Of a stretch of 64,000 nt of DNA, positions 22,551-35,439 are shown piece by piece. Under the pieces are notes generated by a model, which ran no database searches, was not told where the DNA came from, and was given only the letters and a program-made list of their open reading frames with translations. Origin of the DNA: Bolinopsis microptera (Eukaryota > Ctenophora > Tentaculata > Lobata > Bolinopsidae); contig NC_087073.1 in the NCBI RefSeq assembly GCF_026151205.1, forward strand, positions 15,767,837-15,831,836, given 5' to 3'. The translations under genes were made by a program, and so were the position numbers. Each line of letters opens with the position of its first letter. Position 1 is the stretch's first letter.

Positions 22551-23037
22551 CAGGGTGGGGTCCAAGGGGAACTTTGGGGAACTTTGGGAAAGTCCCCCAA
22601 GATTTCTGAAGTTCCCCAAAAAAAGTTCCCCAAAATTCCCCAAAATTATTCAAAATTTCTCTAATATTCATTAATACCCATTAATGTTAACATGTATGGT
22701 ATTATAAGGTATAATTTTAACTTACTTGTTGATACTTGCAGCATGATAATTTTTTTGGCATGATAATTTTTTTGGGGAATTTTGGGGAACTTTCTGAAGT
22801 TCCCCAAAAAAAAGTTCCCCAAAATTATTCAAAATTTCTCTAATATACATTAATACCCATTAATGTTAACATGTATGTTATTATAAGGTATAATTTTAAC
22901 TTACTTGTTGATACTTGCAGCATGATAATTTTTTTGGCATGATAATTTTTTTGGGGAACTTTGGGAAAGTCCCCCAGGTTTCCTGAAGTTCCCCAAAAAA
23001 AAGTTCCTCAAAGTTCCCCTTGGACCCCCCCCCCCTG
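22551..23037. mobile_element. Inverted-repeat element with internal 176-bp tandem duplication
   Basis: The left end CAGGGTGGGGTCCAAGGGGA is mirrored by the right end, where TTCCCCTTGGAC runs into a C-run and CTG. The interior holds GGGGAACTTT/AAAGTTCCCC repeats and two direct copies of an AT-rich block (from about 22650 and from about 22826). I see no matching flanking target duplication. Related GGGGAACTTTT strings recur at 23157-23190. Confidence 0.6.
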
Positions 23038-23410
23038 TGTTTACTGCTCAATTTTGTAAGAATGCTATACAGAGCACGTATAGATATGTAAATATATAAA
23101 ATAAACGAAAAGAACAAAATACAATACCTACAATCATTGGTAGAATCTGAAAATTTTTTTGGGGAACTTTTGGGGAACTTTTGGGGAATTACCTAAATCA
23201 ACTTAGGTAATTTCATTTCATATTCGTTGCCTTTTCTACTCCATATGTATCGTGTTCTCGTGACACAAACACATTGGGTGTGTCTGAACTACACAATGCT
23301 CCAACAAGATGAATGGAACGGCTTGGTTATCCTGAGCTGAGGGAACTTGAATATTCATAATATAGCATATATATAAGTATTCTATAAATAATAATAATTA
23401 TTATATAAAT

Positions 23411-23436
23411 ATTCTATTCTATTCTATTCTATTCTA
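23411..23436 (+). repeat. (ATTCT)n microsatellite
   Basis: Five tandem ATTCT units in AT-rich intergenic sequence. Confidence 0.9.
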
Positions 23437-23439
23437 CAT

Positions 23440-26223
23440 TGAGCAGGTATTACGTCCTTAACAAGACATGAATGTTAGATCTAGGATTCTAGGTGCTGCA
23501 TCGACCCATGTACATAGTTGTGAGACATGACTACTGTTATAGTCATGTAATAATTTGCGTGCGACAATCAGTGCTGCTTGATGTTCTCAAGGTATCAAAT
23601 ATAATTCAATCATGTCTCCCGGGCAAATGACTTCTTCATGATAAACATTTCTGTTGTCCAACTGTAAGATTGTGCGAGTTTATTCTCATTACGTTCTGCA
23701 TGATAGCTGGGTCCCCGGCTCTATGATATTATCCCCATCTCCCTGGCTAAGATCTGCAGAAACCATAAACCGTGTTCATATCTGAAATCACACTGCATCA
23801 GGTGTTCTACTAACTCATCCAATATTGTTCCATCTTTATCTGATTTTCTCAGCCCAACCCTATCTGATTTATGAAATGGAATAATCTAGATCTAAGATAC
23901 TTTATCAATATCTCTGAACATTATGCGCTGTGCTCTGATGCAGTATTAAATGTGCCGTAACCCTGCATTACTTGAATCATACCTACTTCGTGTGGATGAG
24001 TTTGGCGTTAAAATCGAGACGTAGGTGCTTTTCGTTCTTTGTTTGTTAAAAGTGAATTTCTGAACGTTAAATTGTCAACTTTTCAAAAGTTTCGCAAGTC
24101 CGTAACACATTGCTATAGAATATAGATCATTATTTTGTCAAGTAAGGGTATGTATTTAAACATTATGTTGCAAATACCCTAAAAGCTGAGTATCAAAATG
24201 TATGAATAACCAATGACGATGTAACTTGTAAATAGTTTTAAAGACTTCTAGTCTGGTAAGCAATTGTAATTAATAGTACTTTTTGAGTTTTTATTAGCAA
24301 AACAATACATTGGAATGTTCGAGAGTCTAGTCAGCCAGGTCACATCTCATCTTATCTGAGCAGCCTTCCTCTTACTTCATACACATCTAAGTGCGTTTCT
24401 AGTGTATATTTTATAATGTAATGTACAATGTATATATGGTGCAATGTATAGCTGTGTCCAGTTCACAGTGTATATTGTATAGCGCAGTGTATAGCGCAGA
24501 CTGCATTGTATAGCTATGAGTGATAACTACATTGTTTGCAGCATGTAAAGAGTATCATGCATCTAATTCGTCACATCACATTTGAGTAACAACCTTGTTC
24601 ATTTTCTGTTCCAGAAAGTTCACAGTTACAGTCGTTTTGTGGTTTTATTGCTTGACAAATAGTTATTATTTACGGCTTCTCTCAAAGTGTTGGTATCACT
24701 TCCGCCCTTCCAGTAGATTGTACCCCAATATTTAGTTTGCAGTTGATTTAACTTAAATTTAAATATTGTTACAGCTTCACGTTACTTTTTATCCTATTAT
24801 GCGTTTTTCTACAATCATTTCTTTCGGCACTGCACGTCTTGTTGTCTTTTTGTAATCCGTTGATGGGAAATTGAACGGTGTTTTATGATCCATGCAGCAT
24901 GTTCCTTTGAGAGGTTTGAAAGTGACGATGCGTACATGTTACATGGCGATTAGCAAAAAAACAATCAAATTTTCCTTGTCTTGTTCAATGAGCTTTTCAA
25001 CATTTTATCATCATACATATTTTCCCCATCTCCTTTATGTCAAGTTAAGTTCTTCTCTTTCGCTGAGAAGATTTGAAACCAGAACGGACGTGTTCAACGT
25101 ACGTGCTCTCTTATAGATGCTGTAGATCATAGGCAACATTTGGATTACACGTATAATGCAGAACATACACAGCAAATTGAGTTATTGTTATTTCTCGGAA
25201 CCCAAATATTGCCTGTTTCGAGAAAAAACTTAAACCTGGTAACCTTGTTTCCTACATATGAGCAATTCTATCTACACATTTTTTTAGAACAATCTGATAT
25301 GAATCCTATATATATACAAAAAATGTGCTGTTTGCAAGGCATGGTATTGAATGTAGAATTCAATCTGCATTGAATGTGGAAACTAATTACGCCGCCTGGA
25401 ACACAAAGTTACATTTGCATTGTTTACGTTTCGTTTCTACAGTTTCCCCGTTAATATTATAAACATATCATGACGTATGGACCGAGCGACTGTCTGCCGT
25501 GATTTGATAATATGTTACAACGTTCTTCCAGTTGCTTCTTTTGAGATTGTATCGGCTGTCGCATCTTTCCAAGCCAGACCAAAAATGTGCTTTCAATATT
25601 TTATAGTATAAATCTGACCCTCTCGGCCGTTTTTAACTATTATACTACGTGGGAAAGTGTGTCAAAGTGAAAATGTTTAAAAGTGTGCGCCACACAGCAA
25701 CTGGTAAACTAACTTTTAAATTGTAATGCGATTAAGCCTCATCCTGTATCATTGTGAATATTGCGTTGTTAGCTTTCGCGAAGTCGTCATCAACTTTGGA
25801 AATACTCCCCCTCCCGAGTCTGGAATAATATTGTAGAATGATCTAATTTAATACTGTCTAAATTTGACCGGTGTCATAAACCAAGACTTGGTTTCTATCT
25901 TACAGTTATCACCTCATTGTACGGCTGCCTGTGTTTAAAATTTCAACCCAAAACGGTATAACGATTAGTTTCTGTAATGGGGTAATTCGTGATCGTAGAT
26001 CGCAATTTCTGATGATTTGTAAAGCTGCTCGAGTTGAAATAGCATTTGATAATTCTTTGCGATTCTCTCTCTTTATACCTTTTCTACCGGATATTTAATA
26101 GATCATCTTCACCTGTGTGATAGCCGAACGTTTCATCGCTTATTTTTTAACAAATAATATATTTTCGTCAATAATTGCACGTATTTTATAACAGTTTATT
26201 ATTCAAGGGCCATTTGAAGCATC
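23440..26223. other. Intergenic DNA, no gene seen
   Basis: AT-rich sequence with only short frames of no recognisable content and no clear repeats. Confidence 0.4.
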
Positions 26224-26739
26224 ATGAAGGCGAAAGATAGAAAAGGAAGCACTCAGCATGATCTGTCAGAGACAAAGATATTGATATTAGAAAAACAGAT
26301 GATACTCACCAAGGAAGAAATGTTGAAGGCTCAACAACTGGCGTTTTTTCTTGAAGATGCTCGGAAAATTCTGGAAAAGAATATTCAAATCGACATGGCT
26401 ATTTCAGTGAAAGATATGGAGAATAAGAAGAGGCGAGAATACTTGGATGATTTGATAGACTATCAGGCTCGAAAAGAGCACATATACATGGTAACCATAG
26501 GATACTGGCTGATAACGATTCTGTTGGGACTAGTTGCCATGACTCTGGAGGTATGTCTCACGGATGTAGGAATGTACGTTATTTGGGCAGGTTTACTTCT
26601 GTCTAACGTTCTCCTTGTCATCGGACACAAGCTTTACGACCACACCCAGGTGTACGGGATAATTGACAAGTTCACGGAAAAAGACCAGCCAACTGTTATT
26701 GTAAACCCTCTTAGTTCGGAGAAAGAAGAGATGGTTTAG
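26224..26739 (+). CDS. Small coiled-coil protein with two membrane helices, family unknown
   Basis: A 171-residue intronless frame with a good start context (CATCATGAAG). Residues 15-85 are charged and heptad-like (Leu/Ile/Met with Glu/Lys/Arg), suggesting a coiled coil. Two hydrophobic segments follow at about 93-113 ('TIGYWLITILLGLVAMTLE') and 116-136 ('MYVIWAGLLLSNVLLVIG'), joined by a very short loop, then a polar tail ending in Glu-rich residues. This hairpin topology would put both termini on the same side, probably the cytosol. I do not recognise the family. Composition and length favour a real protein over a chance frame, but no homologue is known to me. An inserted element begins 9 bases after the stop. 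Confidence 0.6.
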   Translation: MKAKDRKGSTQHDLSETKILILEKQMILTKEEMLKAQQLAFFLEDARKILEKNIQIDMAISVKDMENKKRREYLDDLIDYQARKEHIYMVTIGYWLITILLGLVAMTLEVCLTDVGMYVIWAGLLLSNVLLVIGHKLYDHTQVYGIIDKFTEKDQPTVIVNPLSSEKEEMV

Positions 26740-26748
26740 GGTGTGGAG

Positions 26749-27567
26749 GGGCCACTGGCATAAAATGCCATAAAATGGAGACTTTTCTATGGAGAAAATG
26801 GAAAAACCCTTGGGTAATTCCCCATTTTATGCCATTTTATGCCATGAATTTTGATCACCGAATTACGTTTGTGGCAGCTTACTTGGACACTAACATGTTT
26901 ATTTTTGCATACCAGGCTACTCAAGTCTCAAAGCTCATACCAAGCTACTAGAGGCTCATAACAGGTTACTAGAGGCCAAGATCAATTCGACTATTTTGCA
27001 ATTCAAATTCCACTAAATTTCACTCTGATTGTGATACAATTTAGAAATCGATCGGATATCCGGCTATAGTAAGTAGTTGAAAAGGTGCTTGGCTCATTAT
27101 GATCAGAGTAACATGAACACTGAAGAAAAGTGGTTTCCAGGAAAACTTTTAAAACATTTTACTTAAAAAAACTTTTAAAATTTTTGTACTCACGAGTCCA
27201 AAATCGTATATCGATTATTATATCGACTATATATCGAAGGGTAGGTGCGGACTTCGAAAATCGAAGAAACATTTTCGGCTAATAATGATCAGGGTAGCAT
27301 GAAACGTGAACAAAAAAACGTTTCCAGAAAAGCTGGAAAATTGTTGAAGGTCGAAATACGATAAAAGGGCAAAAATTGTCTTTTTGGTGTTCGAAATAAT
27401 ATTTAGATTCTAGATGATTATTGTATTTAAATTATTTCGTCCTTTATATTTTTTGTAAAAAATTGCGTTTTTAAATGGTATAAAATGGTGACTTTTTCTA
27501 TGGAGAAAATGGAAAAACCCTTGGGTAATACTAATTCTCCATTTATGCCATTTTATGCCATATCCAC
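26749..27567. mobile_element. Non-autonomous element with GGCATAAAATG ends
   Basis: Exact 8-bp duplication GTGTGGAG at 26741-26748 and 27568-27575. Inside it, TGGCATAAAATG on the left is mirrored by CATTTTATGCCA on the right, and a longer block (CTATGGAGAAAATGGAAAAA + CCCTTGGGTAAT) occurs near both ends in direct orientation. The outermost seven bases of the two ends match poorly, so the termini are less certain than for the other hAT-like elements. No coding sequence. Confidence 0.6.
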
Positions 27568-27741
27568 GTGTGGAGATATTCTCAGAGGGCGGAGAACTCG
27601 TCTTATTTTAGGTTAAGTTATTTTAGGAATGTGTTTATCTGGTTATTCAGTGCTGGATTGCTGGACAGGGGATATTAGGATCAGATACTGTGATGGTGTT
27701 CTCATTTTCTGTGAATCAGTTCAGTCCCTGTGTTGGGCCTT

Positions 27742-27903
27742 ATTGAGACGTTTACATATTATGTAATCACTTTTTGAACAATTTCTACCCCCCCCCCCTC
27801 CGTAATCAGTTTTATACACAGCTATTGTGTCAAAATCAAACTAGCGTAATCAATTGGAACCCCCCCTCCCTCGGCTGATTACGTAATATGTGAACGACCC
27901 CTC
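27742..27903. mobile_element. Small MITE with TTACATATTATGTAATCA-type ends
   Basis: The left end, GACGTTTACATATTATGTAA, is mirrored by the right end, TTACGTAATATGTGAACGAC. A C-run lies near each end (27788 and 27860). Imperfect foldback of about 160 bp. No clear target duplication was resolved. Confidence 0.55.
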
Positions 27904-29938
27904 AGTGAAACGTTTTTATCTTGCGTGTTTGTGATGTGAATACCTCTGGCCATCTGGGTCTTGATTATGCTACTAGGAAAATACGTGATATTATGTCTTA
28001 TTTTTTGTTTCGTTGTAGGTTAATATGTTAGTCAAGGGATTGTCAGAAATATTGAATGCATTTTTTACCGCATATTCACTTTTTACTTATTTTTATATTT
28101 TAAAAACGTTAAAACGTTCTGATTTTCTGAAGAATATTTTCCTACTTTTACGAAGTACGTCACGAATAACCACTAACCAGTGACTATATCTAAAGCAGTG
28201 AAATAATTGGAATAATTCATATGATATATTAATTAAAAACCATTATAACCAAATTTAATTCACACGGAATGGTTCACATATTAATTAAGTGTTAAGCTAC
28301 AATTCTCTTGAAATACACCGCACAACAGCGGAGCGTAGCTTTCACTTCGTTACCAACATATTAAACCAATTAGTAGAATGCCAGTATTCTGGATTGATAA
28401 ATATTAACCCGGTTGGTACTTTGAAACAAGGTATGGTACGTGTCATGATCGATAAATCACACATATTTTCACGGGTAACGATGAACAATCATCACGGCAG
28501 GCTGTCCCCGTAGGAGTGTCCCCGAGAGCTGTTATTTGAGTCGGCTCCTGAAATATGACATGTTAGTTAATGTTGCTACTTTGAGGGTCTCAATTTAATA
28601 ATATCTTTTCTTTATGACATTAAGACATAAGAACGTACGGTATGTTAATAGCACACGCGTGACAATACTCCATTACGCAATTCGCATCTCTACTCCTCAA
28701 CGCAGCTGTAAAGGTGTAGCTTCCCGTCTTCTATTGTATAATTTGAGTTCAGGAGTAGAAATGAGACAAGGTGTATAAGATAGGGCAGTGTAATGTAAAC
28801 GATGAAGATACACTATAATCTATCCGACAAGATCACAACTAGAGTCAACTAAGATCACAATAGAATCACACTATAGTTACACTAAAATCACACTGAATAC
28901 GGTTGAAATAGCTAGTATATAAAGAGGGCCAAACGCTTGCGGAGGTTAGCCACAACCTTGCCTAGAGGCCAGTTGTGGCGTGCAAGCCTTTGCAATGCTT
29001 AACTGTTTTAACTAATAATTGCATGTCATATATCGACCGTTACACAAACTACTATAATAACCTAATCAGATGTTATATCTATTACTCAGCTCTATTACAA
29101 GCAAGCGATATCATTATTAATAAAGTAATAAGTATGTGCCCCCTACACCTACCCGTAAGATTAAAGCACCAACGAACCCCACATGTGCACAAAATTACCG
29201 TCTACCGCAGCTTGCTCTAATGACCCAGTTTACCCCAACTAGTGGATTCTAAAGGTGCCGCTGGGGAATAAAAGCCCAGCTTGAGGTAAAGCGATTCTAA
29301 TATCTTGTAACGCATTCTAAATATCCGTGCCAAATGGGAATGAATATAATCAAGAATAACTGTTGTTCTGAACTGAAACCATTAAGAGGGGTTTATAAAT
29401 ATCTGTAAAGATATGTGTGGATACCATACTGAGCCCCGACTAGGTAACAGTGAGTGTACACCTAAGACAGGTACCACGTGTCGAATTAAGTCTACCGGAA
29501 AGGAATCCCGGCTTCATTCTGGGTCCTAGTAACAAAAATCGGAGGGACATTTTTTTTTTTGGAATCATGGTAACAGGTCCTGGTAAAAAACTCGGCATAC
29601 GGAGTCATTTTGGCCGGTGACCACAACACGAATTGTTTGAAATTATGTTGATAATCTTGAGTTGAACATCCCGAAATGTTCGTTCTAAGTAAAACAAAAT
29701 GCAATTTAGAGAAAGGACACATAATTATATTAATATTTAAAAAAAAATGACATAAGCATTCGCCTTTTATTATTATATGGCGAGCGCATACCTAACATAT
29801 GCAATCTGCAACTGATAAAAGTTTCTAAATGAAAGCGAATACAAAGCTTTTTATAGATGCTGTTCATCAATCGCTGGATTGCAACCAAAAAACTGGTGAT
29901 ATATAATATCTAAAGGTTCCACGTGGGTAAAAAAGTGC
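27904..29938. other. Intergenic DNA, no gene seen
   Basis: AT-rich stretch without recognisable exons, RNA genes or element ends. Confidence 0.4.
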
Positions 29939-29942
29939 TTAA

Positions 29943-31796
29943 AGGGGCATACCCAAACCAGTGGTTTGTGCCGTCCAGACCAAAATGACCTCATATGGCA
30001 GTTCAGCAGTGACCTTCTTGCGCACCGGTTTCCACACCAAAAATAATTATTTTTTGAGAATACCTATTTTTTTGTAATCGAGCATTTTCCTGGTTAAGAG
30101 TGCAATTTTTCGGAAAAAATTATTTTAGTGGTTGAGAACGCTATAAGTTAAATAAGATGTTCTTGCGTTATCGGGATGAAAATTACTTGCTCGCCGTTAT
30201 TCACAATCTATGTCAAGGTGAGTGTAAAAAAAAAATCTTGATATCGTCAATCTAAAAAGGCTGGTGAGATCTGGTATATGAAATTTTTTTAAAAGTCAAA
30301 AAAGCTAGAAAATGATGTCCTCTTTCCAGGGCTTACTTTTAAAAAAACAAAAAGTTCAGTCGAGTGAAGATCGGATTATTTTTGATGGCCTGACATCAAA
30401 TTGTTCTCTGAATTCTGGCGCATTTTTGGATGCCCTCAAAAAAAAGATTTAACTCAAATTCACACTTCTGATCTATTGGAAACCTCAAAGCCAAACCAAC
30501 AAATTGATGGCACCATCTTTTTTTTCGTTTTTAAATATTTACTGATTTTTTCTAAAGCAGTATTTAGGGGTGATTTGTTTGTTCATATCTCATATATAAA
30601 TGTGCTAAGTTATGGGAGGTTATTGTTTCAACCCTACAAAAAGTCACTAGTCTACATTCCTATCAAAATTTTAGAAAAATCAGTAATATTACAAACGAAA
30701 AATGTGCTAAAATTTGTTGTTTGGCTTTAATGGCATCAAAAAACTGCGCCAGTAATTCAGAAGAAACAATTTGATGTTCAAGACCTCAAATAAGCCGATC
30801 TTCCCTGACTGACTTTTTTGATAAAAGAAAAAGGCCCTGAAAAAGGACCACTTTTTTTAAAGCTTTTTTGACTTGAAACAAAATTTCATAACACACACCA
30901 GCTTATTTTTTAGATACGATATCAAGAGATTTTACAACACACCTTGACATAGATAGTGAATAAAAAAACGCGAGCAAAATTCAAACGCGATACGCAGCAA
31001 GAAATGGAAATACCTTACAAGACATAATTTTTGTGGATCATAATTCCGTGGGGGAACGTGAATTAATGGGGGAGAAGCGAAAAATATGGGGATTTTTTTT
31101 TATCATCATAAATCCCAAATTTCGTACCCCAAATAAATTTTTCCCCTCCTCGCATTTTTCACGCTAAATTAGTTTTCAGATAAAATCAAAAATCAGTTTT
31201 TTGACGAAATTTTTAAAAATACGTGGAAAAACTAATTAAAATCATTTCCCTTCGTTTAATAAAAAAGTAAAATCGTCTGCGTCATCGTCGTCGCTATTCT
31301 TCAACCCACCTTGAGTCCTCCTCACTGCGTGTAAGGTCCCAGGTGTATGCCTCCCTCAACACTAGGAGTTTTGAAGCTTGTCCCAATTAATGTCTCCCCT
31401 ACTCCTTGAAAGGTGAAGACTAAGTTTTTTGACTTTCTAAAAACCCTCCAGAGAAAAAAAAAACAGTAATTTTCTATTCAGTAATTTTTAATAACTTAAG
31501 TAACTTTCTATTTTACCGTGAGAAAATGCGTATCCTTGTCTCACAAAAACAACGTAAAACAACTTATTTGACAAATTCCACCTCAAATTACTCTATTTGT
31601 AAGTAAATAAAGCCAATTACATAAAAAATTAAAAAATGTTGTGGGATTTTTGAAATGGCGGGAGGCCACAATTTTGGTAGTACGAAAATATGGGGATTTT
31701 TTTTTTATTTTTTTTTTGTCCAAATCCCCAAATTTCGTACCATAATAAATATGTCTCGTAAAAGGTAACCTTATAAGTAGCGATCTCATCCACAAA

Positions 31797-31835
<39 letters not shown>

Positions 31836-32029
31836 TTTTTTTTTTGTTTTCCGAAAATTTGCACTCTTTAAACCAGGAAATGTTTGTTCGATTACAAAAA
31901 ATAGGTAAGTTCCCTCCAAAATAAATTTTTTTTTTTTTTTTGGGTGTGGAAACGGTGCGCTAGAAAGTTCACTGAAACAGCCTAACAAATGAGGTCATTT
32001 GGTCTGGACAAATTTGAGGGTATGCCCCC
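29943..32029. mobile_element. Non-autonomous piggyBac-like element with nested inverted repeats
   Basis: Flanked on both sides by TTAA (29939-29942 and 32030-32033), the piggyBac/Kolobok-type target. The ends pair as AGGGGCATACCC and GGGTATGCCCCC, and pairing extends inward through about 180 bp ('CCAGACCAAATGACCTCAT', then the 'GTAATCGA...TTTCCTGG' region). A second inverted pair lies inside the left half (about 30150-30440 against 30735-31000). A third, shorter pair is around 31085 and 31690 (ATGGGGATTTTTTTT / CCCAAATTTCGTACC). A poly-T tract sits at about 31800-31845. No transposase; the frames are low-complexity. Confidence 0.7.
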
Positions 32030-32039
32030 TTAATAACTG

Positions 32040-35000
32040 TTTTGAGACTAGTAATCAATCTCATTATTTTATGTGCTTTTAGTATCGGGATTTTTAACTT
32101 GCTCTTATTTATCAGCTTACCAACATACAATCTACTGTTACCATTCGGCTACCTGTCCACCGTGTACATATTGTATTCCACCGTGTCATTTGAACCATGG
32201 GAAGTAATCAGAAATCAAAATGACAGGTATGGGGGGGGGGGAAAACATTAAGATCATCACCGGAAGCTACCTTGATAAAAAGGCTGGAAATACCTATCAG
32301 ACCGGTTATCTCCACTTTTGAACAGTGTTCAAAGGTACGTACGGAGCCATTGGTCAAGCGACTCGAATCAGTTTAACGGTTTTGGTTACGTGAAAAAGTT
32401 GTGCTGGAAGTTTTCTCGGTATTGCTCTTGCTGGATCAAGAAGGGTTTCAAAGTCTTTGCTAAGCCCAGCTCTTATGAATTGTATTTTATTATTTCGGTT
32501 TTTCAAAGCTCTACATTACCCAACCATATGTAAAGAATGTGGTGAGGACTATGTTTATTGGACCACGAACCTCAAGTACCGCCTTTTTTCAACCTGCGTT
32601 AGGAAGGAGATGTTTTTACAAAAAAAAATAAATAAAAAAAAAAAAAAAAATAAAAAGAAAAAAAGGTTCACCCATGAATGCGAGAGGAACAGAGTGCTGC
32701 ACGAGACACTATCCAACCATGACATATACCCTGCAGGATTTTGTTTGGTTGAGTGATAAGTGTCATGATATTGATATGACCGATAGAACCCAGAAAACAT
32801 AAGAAAGTCCACGTCATAAAATTCCCGGAACGAACTCTCACCTGCTGGGGGGAATCAGTTTTCCCCTGACAGCTCTAATGACTTATCAAGCATTGCTTCT
32901 CCAGAACGCTAAACATAAAAAAAATATCGTCAAACCGCCAATTGAATCTCTCCGATCTCAAAACACAGAACCTTAGCATGCGGACCCTCGCTCCTCAACC
33001 ACAACTGAAAAACACGCTGCCCCATCCTCCAACGAAACTATGTCGAATTTTCCTAAATTGGACTGGCCCCCACCGGTATGAGCGGGAAGAAGGAAGTTAG
33101 GTGGGAAAAGCTGCTCACTAATTCATCCCCGGGTTGTGTGAAAACCCAGTTTCCCATGTTCAGGGACGAACAGTTAGAAAGGGTTGCAAAAAGGGCAAGA
33201 ATTGTCCTTTTTTTTTTTTTTTCCTTCCATCCCGAAATCTGCAAAAACTGGCGCTTGGACATCGGTTCATTGTTTTCTAAAAAAGGATTGTTCGAAATTT
33301 TATCCCGTCGCTCCGCTCAGGAAAGTATAAACATAAACAACAACAACAACAACAACAACACCAACCCTCAGTGTCCCCCGAAAAAGCGAAGTAAGCAGAA
33401 ACAAAAATGGTGCAAAATCAGGAACGTCAGCAATTCTGGAATCGACCAATGTTTTTTAGGGAGAGTTGCGAAACGTTGGGTCACTGGGTAGAGGGGCGAC
33501 CAAGTATAAGCGATGGAGAAGAAGATGAGCCAAGGTGCACCCAGCGTGCCAACCCACAACACGCAGCCACATCAGCTCTCCAAGCTCCCCCCACCAATGA
33601 TGTACCCGCTCCAAAGCAACCCCAGCCTATGATGTCTCTAGGAGTGCTCCCAGGCTACCGCCCCATCCATGCCTTACCTCTCCCATTCACTCCTCATCTA
33701 CTAAATGCCGAGGAGCTTGGAATCCGTCTGGCGAAGAGTGGTCGGTAGAATGGAAAACTTAATGACCTTATTGGTCAAAGTTTGAGGAAAAAACGAGAGT
33801 CAGGGCACGTGTTCCCCTTCATCGCGATTTACGGAGTCCTGGTAAAGTTCCATAAACTACAGTGACGCTCAAACTCCAGATACCGGCTACTCAGTTTCAA
33901 GATGGACCGTAGCAAGAGGAGTGGAGGAGGTGTTTCTTCTCTACTCCAATGTCGTCTCGATCCCATGTCAGCTTCAGAGTTTTTAAAACCGACGACGGTA
34001 CTTGTCAGGGGCCTGTGCAAATGTTACCCCATCCTGCGAAATAGGCTATTGGATGGCAGGTCATCTACCAGACGCCCCCCACTGATGCGAGCCTATTCAA
34101 GCTTTCTCAAAAGCTTTTTTGGATCACTTGGGCACGCTATCAAAACCTTGACCAACGATTGATGAGTTGTTTCATAACAGGGGAATTCAACCTACTCTCA
34201 GGTTGACGTGGGGATCGCTTCAAGATCCACACCCGGTGGGGAAACATTCAGAAAATCAAATTTTATAAATTCGGCCCAACGTTGTTAAAACTTTTATTTC
34301 AACCTATCTTCTTCTCAGTCAAATGGCAACGTGCCTACCAGAGAAACAAAACATTTTGGGGAACCTGGTTTTTCTGTTAACAATGACCGACTGGCTATCG
34401 ATGTTATATACGGGAAGGGGCAACCGGGGGGGGGGGGGGGGATATATCTGATCACGATATGGTCAGCGTCCTACTCTCCTTCCAACAATCAACCCTGTGT
34501 GATGGAGGAGGCCCATGCTACATATCTTGTAGAAATGAACTTTCGAAAGCATAGATTTCCATCAAGCTGATTTTCGCCCCCAACGGAATAAGTTTTTGAA
34601 GCTATTGATTGGGAATGAACCTGAGAGATGCTGGTAAATACGTTCGAGGAATTTCCTCCTGCCAAGTTCACTGGATAAAGTACTAAAACCACGTGCATAT
34701 CGAACATTCCCCAAGAAACGACCTCCCATCAGCAAGCCTAAAGCTCTACAACTCTCTCAGAAGACGGAAGTTCTACAAGCTGAAAAAACCTCGTCTCTCT
34801 TCCGCAGCAAGGTGCGCCGGTGACAATGCCCGAATCGAAGGAAACTTGAAGAACGAAATTATTCGGGGCTGGGTGCTATGAAATAAAGGAGGGCCATAGT
34901 CAAACCGGTCCTGTAGGGAAGGTGGTGAGAATCCCTGCCACGTTTTTGGTCAGTTTCGCCGGGGCTCATGTCTTTCCTCGAGGGAGCATTAGTGTCTACA

Positions 35001-35330
35001 GAAAAACTGACAAATCCTAGCGAAGTCCAATCCGAACCACATCTTCCATCGGAGGTGGTGCTGGGTCAGCTGGTTACTGAACGGATTGGCCTGGAGAAAG
35101 GCATAGTCCTGTTATTCTTAAGTTAACCATAGAGGGGGTCAGGCGCTGTTCGCTCACGGCTGGTTCTTGGAGCCAACACCCTCAGCCCCACAGAAGTGGG
35201 AGCAATGTCGGTGGTGGCTCACCCAGATAACGGACAGTGTCTCTCCTTCTTTCTTCTTGGACTTGCATTGTTGCTGGTGAGTCAGCTGGCAACAGTGTAC
35301 CATACTGACTGGATCTGATCACACCAGTCT
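32040..35330 (+). other. Unassigned stretch with scattered short plus-strand frames
   Basis: Several plus-strand frames of 60-137 codons occur in series (32318-32533, 32457-32756, 33078-33491, 33407-33748, 33902-34162, 34331-34570, 34693-34881), many in shifted frames. Base composition is richer in GC than the neighbourhood. One contains a Cys pair 'CKECGEDYVYW', which resembles half a zinc ribbon. Runs of A, T and G (for example G at 34428-34441) and an (AAC)n tract at 33337-33360 interrupt it. This could be a decayed mobile element or viral-type insertion, but I recognise no domain and cannot assign it. Confidence 0.3.
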
Positions 35331-35439
35331 CATTTCCAGGCGTTCCCACCCCCACTCACTCACCCACTCACACGCCGCCCCCCGGGCCGCTCCAGCTAGT
35401 GGATATCTAGCAATTAGTTATTTTCCAGCTAGTGGATAT

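Noticed and set aside
28940-29010. Possible structured RNA near GGTTAGCCACAACCTTGCCT
   Set aside because: A short self-complementary stretch (CCACAAC / GTTGTGG) is present, but no tRNA or snRNA signature could be drawn.
31629-31988. Lys-rich protein of 119 codons on the minus strand
   Set aside because: It is driven by the poly-T tract at about 31800-31845 inside the TTAA-flanked element.
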